Assembly (NCBI RefSeq): GCF_002838835.1
Contig: NZ_NHPP01000024.1
Coordinates: forward strand, 1-64,000
Source of the DNA: Siphonobacter sp. SORGH_AS_0500
GTDB lineage: Bacteria; Bacteroidota; Bacteroidia; Cytophagales; Spirosomataceae
Length of the DNA stretch: 64,000 nt
Reading direction: 5' to 3'
The notes beneath the pieces are model-generated. The model searched no databases and was not told the origin of the DNA. It saw only the letters and a program-made list of their open reading frames with translations. Both the position numbers and the translations under genes were made by a program. This document shows, in pieces, positions 41,990 through 50,041 of this stretch. How positions within the stretch are numbered: the stretch's first letter is position 1; each line of letters opens with the position of its first letter.

Positions 41990-43204
41990 ATGAAAGGTCT
42001 GGACTTCAACATTCTCGCCTTTGCCATCCCACTATTCGTTTTTTTCATTGGCTTAGAGTATTATCTATCCTTACGTCAACAAAAAAAAGTCCATCACTTT
42101 GCCGATTCCGCTACCAACGTTGGGGTAGGCATAGCCGAACGGCTTAGCGACTTGTACGTTAGCAGTCTTTTCTATTACGTCTTCGACTTTATTCATCACC
42201 ATTTTGCCCTTTTTGACATTAAGGAGAACGCTTGGACGTTTATTCTGCTTTTTCTGGCGACAGATCTGGTCTGGTACTGGTACCATCGCTTTGCCCACGA
42301 GATTAACCTCTTCTGGGGCGTTCACGTGGTGCATCATCAAAGCGAGGAATTCAATTATACCGTTGCCGCACGGATCACGGTTTTCCAGGCCATCGTCCGG
42401 GGAGCTTTCTGGTGCGTCTTACCGCTAATTGGATTTTCTGCGGAGATGATTACGGTGTTATTACTCATTCACGGAGCCTATCCCTTCTTTACGCATACCC
42501 AATTGGTAGGAAAATTGGGCTGGCTGGAATACATTTTCGTTACTCCTTCGCACCACCGCGTTCATCACGCCAGTAATGAAATATATCTTGATAAAAACTA
42601 CGGCGATGTGCTGATTATCTGGGATAAGATTTTTGGTACGTTCGTCGAAGAAACCGAAACGCCAGTCTATGGCTTAACGAAGCCTTTAAAGAGTTATAGT
42701 TTTCTCTGGCAGCATTTCCATTTTTTAATGGAGATTGCACTTTCAGTGAAAAAGACGCCCGGTTTTCTCAATAAACTCGGTGTCGTTTTTGGAAAGCCAG
42801 CTAACTTCGATCCTAATGTCAGGGGAGAACTGGAGGAAATATTTCTGTCTCAACAACCGGAAGTGGTGGTCAGTCGCCACATGCGAATTTACGTTATTGC
42901 TCAACTGGTGGCCGTTTCCGTTCTGCTCTTTTTCCTGATTTTACTGGATCATTACTGGCCCTCAAGTATTCGTATCGGTGGCGGCGTTTTTATTCTGCTA
43001 ACGCTGATTAACATCGGTGCGATTTTAGAAAAAAAAACCTGGGTTTTGTATCTGGAGTACGCTCGCATTTGTGGCCTGATTCTGATGTTCTATGCTTTTA
43101 CCGAAAATGCCTGGCTATTGGTGGGACTAAACGTGATTAGCGTAGTACTGGTCTTTACTTCGGGTTTTCTGCGTCGTCAATACGTGCATTGGGTGTACGA
43201 ATAA
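41990..43204 (+). CDS. Sterol desaturase / fatty acid hydroxylase family membrane protein
   Basis: A 404-residue polytopic membrane protein. The diiron histidine motifs of the superfamily are complete: HRFAH (about 101-105), HVVHH (about 114-118) and HRVHH (about 190-194). Transmembrane segments flank them, and an extra C-terminal membrane module of three or four helices (about 300-400) follows. Family members hydroxylate or desaturate lipids such as fatty acids, carotenoids or sterol-like alcohols; the substrate here is unknown. Confidence 0.92.
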   Translation: MKGLDFNILAFAIPLFVFFIGLEYYLSLRQQKKVHHFADSATNVGVGIAERLSDLYVSSLFYYVFDFIHHHFALFDIKENAWTFILLFLATDLVWYWYHRFAHEINLFWGVHVVHHQSEEFNYTVAARITVFQAIVRGAFWCVLPLIGFSAEMITVLLLIHGAYPFFTHTQLVGKLGWLEYIFVTPSHHRVHHASNEIYLDKNYGDVLIIWDKIFGTFVEETETPVYGLTKPLKSYSFLWQHFHFLMEIALSVKKTPGFLNKLGVVFGKPANFDPNVRGELEEIFLSQQPEVVVSRHMRIYVIAQLVAVSVLLFFLILLDHYWPSSIRIGGGVFILLTLINIGAILEKKTWVLYLEYARICGLILMFYAFTENAWLLVGLNVISVVLVFTSGFLRRQYVHWVYE

Positions 43205-43296
43205 ATCAATGATGAAATCATCAGTTAGCAGTGAAGAACTACGAGCAAAACCAGTACCTTGCCCGTAGTTCTTCACTTTTTAACCTATAGGCAACG

Positions 43297-43614
43297 ATGG
43301 CACAACCAACAGAAGAAACCCTGATCCAGGTGCTGGAACGATTGAAGAAAGAAGGATTTACGCTGGATTTTAATCTCGAACCAGATTCCATTCATTGTTC
43401 GCAGGAAAACCTGCGACTGAAACCTGAAGCGTTTGAAATAGTAGAAACGGTGCGACTGGAAGGTATGTCCGATCCTGATGATAATGTAATCGTGTACGCA
43501 ATTGAATCTCGCGACGGCGAGAGAGGAGTGTTGATCTCAGCTTATGGGGTCTATGCGGAAGAAAGCACGAGTGCCGAACTGGCGGCTAAGCTGGCCGTGA
43601 ATCGCGAGTCCTGA
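43297..43614 (+). CDS. Conserved hypothetical protein (about 105 residues)
   Basis: A small soluble acidic protein (EETLIQVLERLKKEGFTLDFNLEP, read as LIQVLERLKKEGFTLDF; then FEIVETVRLEGMSDPDDNVIVYAIES). Similar small Bacteroidota proteins are sometimes labelled phosphoribosylpyrophosphate synthetase, but there is no PRPP-binding loop, so that name should not be transferred. It lies between the desaturase and the aminotransferase and may be co-transcribed with the latter. Confidence 0.75.
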   Translation: MAQPTEETLIQVLERLKKEGFTLDFNLEPDSIHCSQENLRLKPEAFEIVETVRLEGMSDPDDNVIVYAIESRDGERGVLISAYGVYAEESTSAELAAKLAVNRES

Positions 43615-43657
43615 TTCACCGTTTAATGGATATTCACATTTATTAGTTTTTCTCCCT

Positions 43658-44800
43658 TTGAAAACGAAATTACCGAACGTCGGTACGACTATCTTCACGA
43701 CGATGTCGCAACTGGCCCAGCAACACGGGGCTTTAAATTTGTCACAGGGGTTTCCGAGTTTTGATGCCGCCCCGGAGTTAATCAATCGGGTCGAGACCTA
43801 CCTTCGAAAGGGAGTTAATCAGTATGCTCCAATGACGGGTGTGGCTCCGTTGCGTGAAATGCTGGCTCAGAAAACCGAACAGATTTCGGGGCTGATTTAC
43901 CATCCTGAACGAGAAATTACGGTTACTTCTGGAGCAACCGAAGCTCTTTTTGCTGCTATTTCAGCGGTGGTTAGTCCGGGCGATGAGGTTATAATCTTTG
44001 AGCCAGCGTATGATAGCTACGTTCCGGCGATTGAACTGAACGGCGGTGTTCCGGTTTTTATCAGTTTGCAAGCCCCTGATTTTAAAGTTAGTTGGTCGGA
44101 AGTGTCCGAAAAAATAACGGATCGAACCCGGCTGATGATCATTAATACGCCGCATAACCCGACGGGTCAGGTTTGGCATAAGGACGATCTGAATCAGTTA
44201 GCAAGATTGATTAAAGAGCGGGAAATTTACCTTGTAGCCGATGAGGTCTATGAACACATTACCTTCGATGGAATCCCTCATGTTTCAGTAGCCCAACATC
44301 CCGACTTATTTGAGCGAACGTTCGTCTGTAGCTCCTTTGGCAAGACGTTTCACATCACGGGCTGGAAGGTGGGTTACTGTCTTGCTCCGGCAGAATTGAG
44401 CACTGAATTTCGAAAAATTCATCAATACCTGACCTTCAGCACCGTCACTCCCATTCAGTTCGCTTTAGCGGACTACTTGCAGGAACCGGAGCATTACCTT
44501 TCCGTTGCAGAATTTTATCAGCAAAAACGGGATTTTTTTCTTAAGAACCTCGAAGGTTCGGCCTTTAGCTGGAAGCCTTCGCAGGGTACGTTTTTCCAGA
44601 GCCTTTCGTATCAGGGATTAAGTGAAGAAGGGGATGCCGAATTAGCCATTCGATTAACCAGAGAATACGGCATCGCTTCCATTCCGACCTCCGTTTTTTA
44701 TCAGCAAAAAACCGATCAAAAACTGTTGCGATTCTGCTTCGCAAAGGATAACAGCATGTTGCAACAAGCGGCAGAACGACTATTAAAAATTCAGTGGTAA
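43658..44800 (+). CDS. PLP-dependent class I/II aminotransferase (methionine aminotransferase-like)
   Basis: A 380-residue fold-type I enzyme. LNLSQGFPSFDAAPELI near the N terminus, VTSGATEALFAAISAVV, NTPHNPTGQVW, LVADEVYEHITFDG and the PLP lysine in SSFGKTFHITGWKVGY are intact. This pattern matches the YbdL/kynurenine-aminotransferase-like group that transaminates methionine and aromatic amino acids. No ATG fits the N terminus; the gene appears to start at TTG 43658 (M-KTKLPNVGTTIF). Confidence 0.9.
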   Translation: MKTKLPNVGTTIFTTMSQLAQQHGALNLSQGFPSFDAAPELINRVETYLRKGVNQYAPMTGVAPLREMLAQKTEQISGLIYHPEREITVTSGATEALFAAISAVVSPGDEVIIFEPAYDSYVPAIELNGGVPVFISLQAPDFKVSWSEVSEKITDRTRLMIINTPHNPTGQVWHKDDLNQLARLIKEREIYLVADEVYEHITFDGIPHVSVAQHPDLFERTFVCSSFGKTFHITGWKVGYCLAPAELSTEFRKIHQYLTFSTVTPIQFALADYLQEPEHYLSVAEFYQQKRDFFLKNLEGSAFSWKPSQGTFFQSLSYQGLSEEGDAELAIRLTREYGIASIPTSVFYQQKTDQKLLRFCFAKDNSMLQQAAERLLKIQW

Positions 44801-44824
44801 TGCCTTCAGAATCATAAACCAACT

Positions 44825-44859
44825 AAAAATGCCGCCGGAAGATCCAGTGGCATTTTTTT
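44825..44859 (+). terminator. Intrinsic terminator of the aminotransferase gene
   Basis: A 9-base stem (AAAAATGCC / GGCATTTTT) with a 15-base loop and a T-run, 24 bases after the stop. Confidence 0.75.
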
Positions 44860-44950
44860 CCTTGATTGCATACACACTTACTTAATAGTAGTCAAATTCT
44901 GAAAAACAGAACATGGTTTTGGTTAAGTAAAACTTTATCTCTCGTACTAA

Positions 44951-45565
44951 CTAACGATTAACGTATAGGGCAGTTAGTAAGGCCCGGGCATTGGGAGCTA
45001 GTTCGAGGTTTTCGTCAACAAAGTCATAGACGATTTTTCGCTGACGGTTAATGACGTAAACGGCGGGAATATAGGCGTCGTCGGAAATACCGGAGACCCG
45101 TTCCCAAAGGGGGTGAAAATCAGAGTAAACCCCGAAACTGCGGGCAATCTGATTGTGGCGATCATAAGCCAGATTAAAATCCAGGTCTTCGTAATCAGCC
45201 AATTGTTGCAGCATAGGAGCAGGCTCGTTGGAAAGTACCAGTAACTCGCCACCTAATCCCTTGATACTTTGGTTGAGCGTTTGCAGCACCCGTAAATGCT
45301 TGGGAGCATAGGCGTTCCAGCAGGGGCAATAGAAACTCAATACCAACGGTTTTTTCTGAACCAGTTCTGCCAGACTTAGCTCATGCCGACTTTGAAACTG
45401 ATCTGCCAACGAGGCATTCCAGACCCCAGAGCTCGCTTTTAGCGAAAAGGAGGGAACCGTCTGACCTTCCTTGAAAGGGCTTACGCGTTCGGGTCGTTTA
45501 TTAATCAGAGGCTTAATTTTTACTGTATTAATTTGCCCCGCTTCATCTTCAATTTCGTATAACAT
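44951..45565 (-). CDS. Peroxiredoxin-like thioredoxin-fold protein with a CPCW motif
   Basis: A 204-residue cytoplasmic protein. From about residue 32 it has an AhpC/TSA-like fold (VPSFSLKASSGVW, KPLVLSFYCPCWNAYAPKHLRVLQTL, GISDDAYIPAVYVINRQRKIVYDF). The active-site segment is FYCPCWNAYAP, a C-x-C arrangement instead of the usual peroxiredoxin VCPTE or thioredoxin CGPC, so the chemistry is uncertain. Start ATG 45565. The tRNA-Cys gene lies just upstream on the same strand, so the two could share a transcript. Confidence 0.75.
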   Translation of the reverse strand: MLYEIEDEAGQINTVKIKPLINKRPERVSPFKEGQTVPSFSLKASSGVWNASLADQFQSRHELSLAELVQKKPLVLSFYCPCWNAYAPKHLRVLQTLNQSIKGLGGELLVLSNEPAPMLQQLADYEDLDFNLAYDRHNQIARSFGVYSDFHPLWERVSGISDDAYIPAVYVINRQRKIVYDFVDENLELAPNARALLTALYVNR

Positions 45566-45606
45566 GGCAATAAGCGTTTATAGTCTGTCAGGAGGATGCG
45601 ATCTGG

Positions 45607-45677
45607 TGGCTGTGGCGGGACTCGAACCCGCGTCGGAAGCTTTGCAGGCTTCTGCCTCACCACTCGACCACACAGCC
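45607..45677 (-). tRNA. tRNA-Cys (GCA)
   Basis: Minus strand, 71 bases. Acceptor arm GGCTGTG / CACAGCC, anticodon stem GAAGC / GCTTC around the loop CTGCAAA (anticodon GCA), T-arm CGCGGGTTCGAGTCCCGC. CCA is not encoded. Confidence 0.95.
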
Positions 45678-45697
45678 CGTGTTGTGGTTGGATGATG

Positions 45698-45705
45698 CAA
45701 ATATA
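45698..45705 (-). promoter_or_regulatory. -7 promoter element of tRNA-Cys (TATATTTG)
   Basis: An exact TAnnTTTG match on the minus strand, 21 bases before the tRNA 5' end. Confidence 0.55.
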
Positions 45706-45927
45706 TATGAAAATATATTATCTATAGAACTAGTAGAGTAATAATTTTTTAGAAATTTATAAAGTCACTTATGAGAGTAAGATAGGTATTTAGTAATCAA
45801 ATAGTTAGAGTATAAGTCTTAAAAAAAGAATACGTACGGAGAATGCAGTCATTCATTACCCTGTAACTTCAGCAAAGAAAAATAGCCTACAGATCATAAG
45901 TTTTACGATCCTACTCACCTATAAGTC

Positions 45928-46689
45928 ATGATGAACTTTCCCGAATTTCTTAGTCCCTATCAGGCAGACCTGGAGAAATATAAGATGGAGACGGTACTGA
46001 TCAATGCTACTCCAATTGCCAATGGCGAGTCCTTAAGTATTACGCAAAGCAAATTTTTAGGCCTGCCTTTTCTTCCGGTCGGTGTGGATTATCCCGAAGA
46101 CAGTAAGGGAACCCCCATGATTCTACTGGCTCAGATTAATTTTTCGGAACTCCCTTCTTTACCTGAGTACCCTTCCGAGGGTATTCTGCAATTATTCGTA
46201 TCACCCGACGATTGGTATGACATGGAGGAATACGCCGTTTTATACCATGAAGATTTGACGCAGGAACATCAGAAAGACTTTTCTTTTCTAACGGATGATT
46301 TTTACCTGGACAGTCCCATTTTAAGCGAGCACGCCTTGCAGTTTGAAAAAAGCGTAGAATATGGTGGTGTAGCAGACGAGCGGTTTGATTATATGTTTGG
46401 TGAACAGGACTATTGGGATTTTGAAGAATCATTAGCTGAAGAAGATGCAAAACAACTGGGCACCTTTTTTACATCGGGGGGCAGTAAAGTAGGAGGGTAT
46501 GCCTATTTCACACAGCAGGATGTTAGATCTTACAGCCCGTCTAAGAAAAATGATTTGCTGTTATTACAAATTGATAGCGATGAAAAGATCATGTTTGGCG
46601 ATTCAGGCGTAGCTAACGTGTTTATTAATCCAGATGATCTAAAGAAGAAGGACTTTTCAAAGGCCTACTTCTATTGGGATTGCTACTAA
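45928..46689 (+). CDS. DUF1963 (YwqG-like) protein
   Basis: A 253-residue soluble protein. It matches the YwqG/DUF1963 pattern: SKFLGLPFLPVGVDYPEDSKGTPMILLAQINF (FLGLPFLPVGVDYP, PMILLAQINF), GILQLFVSPDDWYD, VGGYAYFTQQDVR and the end LLLLQIDSDEKIMFGDSGVANVFI (LLLLQIDSDEKIMFGD, GVANVFINPDDL). The function is unknown; Gln/Asn-rich and acidic. It appears monocistronic with a terminator directly after. Confidence 0.88.
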   Translation: MMNFPEFLSPYQADLEKYKMETVLINATPIANGESLSITQSKFLGLPFLPVGVDYPEDSKGTPMILLAQINFSELPSLPEYPSEGILQLFVSPDDWYDMEEYAVLYHEDLTQEHQKDFSFLTDDFYLDSPILSEHALQFEKSVEYGGVADERFDYMFGEQDYWDFEESLAEEDAKQLGTFFTSGGSKVGGYAYFTQQDVRSYSPSKKNDLLLLQIDSDEKIMFGDSGVANVFINPDDLKKKDFSKAYFYWDCY

Positions 46690-46702
46690 TGATTGATACA
46701 CT

Positions 46703-46738
46703 AAAAGGAACAGAATCAGATGGTTTTGTTCCTTTTTT
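46703..46738 (+). terminator. Intrinsic terminator of the DUF1963 gene
   Basis: AAAAGGAACA...TGTTCCTTTT stem (one internal mismatch near the loop) with a T7 run, 14 bases after the stop. Confidence 0.8.
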
Positions 46739-46806
46739 TGAATGAGGTAAATGTTGCCTTCTACCGCTGCCAGCCAAACACGTCCAGCTTACTGAAGAAG
46801 TAGTTC

Positions 46807-46848
46807 GATCATGCCACTGCCAGCTTTTTCGCTGGCAGTGGCATGATC
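46807..46848. repeat. Perfect 18-base hairpin (REP-like, CTGCCAGC family)
   Basis: GATCATGCCACTGCCAGC and its exact complement are separated by TTTTTC. A related hairpin core (CTGCCAGCGAAAAAGTTGGCAG) occurs at about 18309, and half a copy (CCGCTGCCAGCC) at 46768. On the plus strand it is followed by GGGCTATTTTTT, so it could also terminate transcription. Confidence 0.75.
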
Positions 46849-46882
46849 GGGCTATTTTTTGAGAAATAAATTTATTTGATAA

Positions 46883-46974
46883 ACAACTAACAACTAACAA
46901 CTAACAACTAACAACTAACAACTAACAACTAACAACTAACAACCGCAGCGGCGGCCGCTAACAACTAACAACCG
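46883..46974. repeat. ACAACTA heptamer tandem repeat with a GC-rich interruption
   Basis: Eight complete copies of the 7-base unit ACAACTA plus a partial one (46883-46943). A GC-rich block follows (46944-46957, containing GCGGCCGC), then two more partial units, ending at the uridine-phosphorylase stop codon. It is a microsatellite-like tract of the kind that varies in copy number by slippage. Confidence 0.85.
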
Positions 46975-47844
46975 CTAAATCAACCAGTCCAGAGTATCGC
47001 GGATTAGTTTTTGAACGACTTGCTCCGGGGCAGGAGCAAACTCGTTACTGACCCGATTCGCTACAATAGCACTCAGTGAAAGCATTTCGTGTCCGAGCAT
47101 TTTTCCAAATAAATAATAAGCTGCTGTTTCCATTTCGAAGTTGGTGATTCGATTCCCATTCCAGTTGAACTGATTCAGCGTGTCGATGCTATTAAGAATT
47201 TTCGGGGCCAATCGAAGGCTGCGTCCCTGCGGGGCGTAAAAGCCGGGGCAAGTTAACGTGATCCCGGCAAAAACGTTGGGAATGAGTCGGGTAGTGAACC
47301 CATCGAGTAAAGTTTGAGAGCCATCAACGGCGTAAGGCTGTAACCTTAATTGCAGGGAATCTTTTAATTCCTGACAAAATTCGGGATACCAGCGTGATTC
47401 GTCGGTATCATAAAAATCAAGTAAGCCGTCCAGACCCACGCCTGAGCTGGATGCCACTACCGATCCCACCGGAATATCGTATTGCAAACTTCCTGAAGTA
47501 CCAATGCGGATGATTTTCAGAGGATTAAGAGAAGGCAGCGGTTCGCGACGTTTAAGATCAATGTTCCGAACGGCATCTAGTTCCGTCATGACGATCTCTA
47601 CATTATCCGAACCAATGCCTGAAGAAACCACGGTTAACCGCTTTTTGCCAATAGAACCAGTGTGCGTTACAAACTCGCGGTGCTGTTTTTTTATTTCAAT
47701 CCGATCAAAAAATTGGGAAATCATTCCGACCCGGTCGGGGTCTCCAACGACGATTACGGTATCTGCTACATCTTCTGGCAAGAGTTTTAAGTGATAAATA
47801 CTACCGTCGGGATTAAGAATTAATTCAGAAGCAGGATAGGGCAT
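46975..47844 (-). CDS. udp: Nucleoside phosphorylase (uridine phosphorylase-like)
   Basis: A 289-residue phosphorylase of the PNP/UDP (NP-I) family that cleaves nucleosides with phosphate. VIVVGDPDRVGMISQFFD is the phosphate-binding start (GDPDR). VVSSGIGSDNVEIVMTEL and IRIGTSGSLQYDIPVGSVV contain the conserved GTSG/GxxGS core, and ITNFEMETAAYYLFGKML (FEMETA) is the ribose/base site. The extended insert near residues 150-200 is typical of the Bacteroidota version. Uridine specificity is inferred. The stop codon lies at the edge of the heptamer repeat. Confidence 0.9.
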   Translation of the reverse strand: MPYPASELILNPDGSIYHLKLLPEDVADTVIVVGDPDRVGMISQFFDRIEIKKQHREFVTHTGSIGKKRLTVVSSGIGSDNVEIVMTELDAVRNIDLKRREPLPSLNPLKIIRIGTSGSLQYDIPVGSVVASSSGVGLDGLLDFYDTDESRWYPEFCQELKDSLQLRLQPYAVDGSQTLLDGFTTRLIPNVFAGITLTCPGFYAPQGRSLRLAPKILNSIDTLNQFNWNGNRITNFEMETAAYYLFGKMLGHEMLSLSAIVANRVSNEFAPAPEQVVQKLIRDTLDWLI

Positions 47845-47981
47845 GGCTTTTACAAATCAATGAAAGTACTAAGTTTGAGAAACGATTAGGGAGGCCGCGA
47901 TGGGTTCCTCCGCCTAAACTTAACAGAATTATACCAAAACCAGTGAATAGGTTCATGGGTATATCATAATCAGAAAAAACG

Positions 47982-49448
47982 TTGGAATACTGGATTGGAA
48001 TAGATATCGGAACCACGAACACCAAAGCCGTTGCTTTTGATGATTCAGGAGTGGTAAAAAGTCAGCATAATCAGGGGTATGAAATGATTCACCCGGAACC
48101 TGATTTTAGCGAAATGGACGCTGGGGTAATCTGGGAAGCTGTAGAGAATTGTTTACAAAAGGTTATCAAGGAACTGGATGCTCCCGTTCGGACGATCACG
48201 TTTTGTGCGGCCATGCATAGCCTGATGGCGGTAGATAAGGAGGGAAATCCGCTCACTAATCTGATCATCTGGGCGGATAATCGAGCTACGGAAGAAGCAG
48301 ATTCTTTAGTCCATAGTGAAACAGGTAAACAAATTTACGAAGCCTGCGGAACGCCCCTCCATCCGATGATTCCGCTTTGTAAGTTAATGTGGTGGCAAAA
48401 ACACGAGCCAAACCTGATTCAAACGGCCTTCAAATTTGTTGGAATCAAAGAATACATCTGGTATAAGCTCACGGGGGAATGGGTCATTGATTATTCCCTG
48501 GCCTCGGCTACGGCGATGTTTGATATCCATAAGCTTGTGTGGAACGAACTGGCTCTGAAGACCGCTGGCATCACGGCTGATAAGCTTTCCAAACCCGTTT
48601 CTACCTATTATTCCGTTTCGGAAATCAATCATGGGGTACTGGATTTATACGAATCATCCATCGAAAAAGTAAAAGATACGCAGTGGGTAATCGGAGCTTC
48701 GGATGGTTGCCTGGCTAATCTCGGAACAGGGGCCGTAACGCCCGGTCGGGTAGCCATTACCATCGGCACCAGCGGAGCCGTGCGGGTAAGTTCGAAAAAG
48801 CCCATTCTGGACAATCAGAAACGGACGTTCTGCTATTTACTGGATGAAGAGACGTATATCATTGGGGGAGGAACCAACTCCGGTGGAGTGGTTTTTCAAT
48901 GGTTACGGGATGAATTTTTCCCGGGGCAGTCGGAAGATGAACTTACCGAGAAAGCATCGGAAATTCCCGTGGGCTCACTAGATTTAGTGTTCCTGCCGTA
49001 CTTACTCGGTGAGCGGGCTCCGATCTGGAATGTTCACGCCAAAGGTAGTTTTTACGGGCTGACGCTTCAGCACACTTCAGCCCATTTCATTCGGGCCGTT
49101 CTGGAAGGTATTTGCCTGCATACGTATTCCATCGTTCGGATTCTGGAAGAACGGGAAGACGTGCATGAAATCTACGCTTCGGGTGGTTTTGCCAAGAGCG
49201 AACGCTGGGTGCAGATGCTGGCCGATGTGTGCGGAAAAACGGTTTGTTTGCCCGAAAGCGTAGAAGCTGGTGCCTGGGGGGCTGCCTTGATGGGCATGAA
49301 AGCCGCCGGATTTATTCAGGACCATCAGGAAAAGCTGAAAGGTCTGAAGGTGGATCGTTCGTTCAAGCCTAATCCAGAGAACGCGGCTCAATACCAGCAA
49401 ATTTTTGAGCGATTCATGAAGCTGTACGAAGCGACTAAATCATTATAG
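47982..49448 (+). CDS. gntK: Gluconokinase, FGGY family
   Basis: A 488-residue sugar kinase. The N-terminal phosphate loop GIDIGTTNTKAVAFD, NRA-type substrate region (LIIWADNRATEEAD), the FGGY signatures (ITIGTSGAVRVSS, LPYLLGERAPIWN) and the adenosine-binding end (IYASGGFAKSERWVQMLADVCG; GAWGAALMGMKAAG) are complete. It phosphorylates gluconate or a related sugar acid/polyol; gluconate is the best guess from the overall pattern. It starts at TTG 47982 (M-EYWIGIDIGTT), because no ATG precedes the phosphate loop. The 3' end overlaps the convergent GNAT gene by 6 bases. Confidence 0.9.
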   Translation: MEYWIGIDIGTTNTKAVAFDDSGVVKSQHNQGYEMIHPEPDFSEMDAGVIWEAVENCLQKVIKELDAPVRTITFCAAMHSLMAVDKEGNPLTNLIIWADNRATEEADSLVHSETGKQIYEACGTPLHPMIPLCKLMWWQKHEPNLIQTAFKFVGIKEYIWYKLTGEWVIDYSLASATAMFDIHKLVWNELALKTAGITADKLSKPVSTYYSVSEINHGVLDLYESSIEKVKDTQWVIGASDGCLANLGTGAVTPGRVAITIGTSGAVRVSSKKPILDNQKRTFCYLLDEETYIIGGGTNSGGVVFQWLRDEFFPGQSEDELTEKASEIPVGSLDLVFLPYLLGERAPIWNVHAKGSFYGLTLQHTSAHFIRAVLEGICLHTYSIVRILEEREDVHEIYASGGFAKSERWVQMLADVCGKTVCLPESVEAGAWGAALMGMKAAGFIQDHQEKLKGLKVDRSFKPNPENAAQYQQIFERFMKLYEATKSL

Positions 49449-49916
49449 ATCAAGCTTCATGTAAACCACCTCAGCCAGGGGATTGAAAACGTAAGGTTCT
49501 GTGGGCTCGAATCCCAGTGATTGGTAAAGACGAATAGCGGAGGTTAATCGTTCCAGACTATCAAGTTTCATGGTCTGATAGCCCGCTTTTGTGGCGTAAT
49601 GGATGACTTCCTCGGCCAGTTTTCGGCCCAATCCGGTGCCGCGTTGACTAGGATGGACGAACAAGCGTTTCATTTCGCAAATGCCGGATTCTTTTAGGGG
49701 TTTAAGGGCCACGCAACCCACCACCTGATCGTTTTCGTCCTCGGCCAGAATGACGCATCCAGCAGGAGAACCGTATAACTCAGGTAATATCTGTAACTCG
49801 TGCTCGAAATTCTGAAACGATAAATCTATACCCAAACCCAGAGCATACTGATTAAAAATAGATCGAATTTTTTCAACGTCTTCAGGGGAAAAAGGACTGT
49901 ATCGAAGGGTTACCAT
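49443..49916 (-). CDS. GNAT-family N-acetyltransferase
   Basis: A 157-residue acetyltransferase. Motif A for acetyl-CoA is MKRLFVHPSQRGTGLGRKLAEEVI (RLFVHPSQRGTGLGRKL, with Q/R-x-x-G-x-G). Motif B (YQTMKLDSLERLTSAIRLYQSLGF) ends in the classic LYxxxGF. The substrate is unknown. Convergent with gluconokinase, overlapping by 6 bases. Confidence 0.92.
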   Translation of the reverse strand: MVTLRYSPFSPEDVEKIRSIFNQYALGLGIDLSFQNFEHELQILPELYGSPAGCVILAEDENDQVVGCVALKPLKESGICEMKRLFVHPSQRGTGLGRKLAEEVIHYATKAGYQTMKLDSLERLTSAIRLYQSLGFEPTEPYVFNPLAEVVYMKLDL

Positions 49917-49988
49917 TTATTGTCTTGGGTTTAGAGTTTTGAGTTTTTGATTCGTTTTTGTTTTATAAATCATTATTAGATTATATAC

Positions 49989-50024
49989 AAAAGGCCAGCC
50001 TGAAACGTTTCAGGCTGGCCTTTT
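49989..50024 (-). terminator. Terminator of the molybdenum-enzyme operon
   Basis: A perfect 18-base palindrome (AAAAGGCCAGCCTGAAAC and complement, no spacer) just beyond the stop codon of the large subunit gene. Confidence 0.9.
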
Positions 50025-50041
50025 TATTACCGAAGAATTGA

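Noticed and set aside
46883-46974. CRISPR or attachment-site interpretation of the heptamer repeat
   Set aside because: The units are contiguous, 7 bases long and without spacers; it is a simple tandem repeat. The nearby genes are ordinary, with no integrase.
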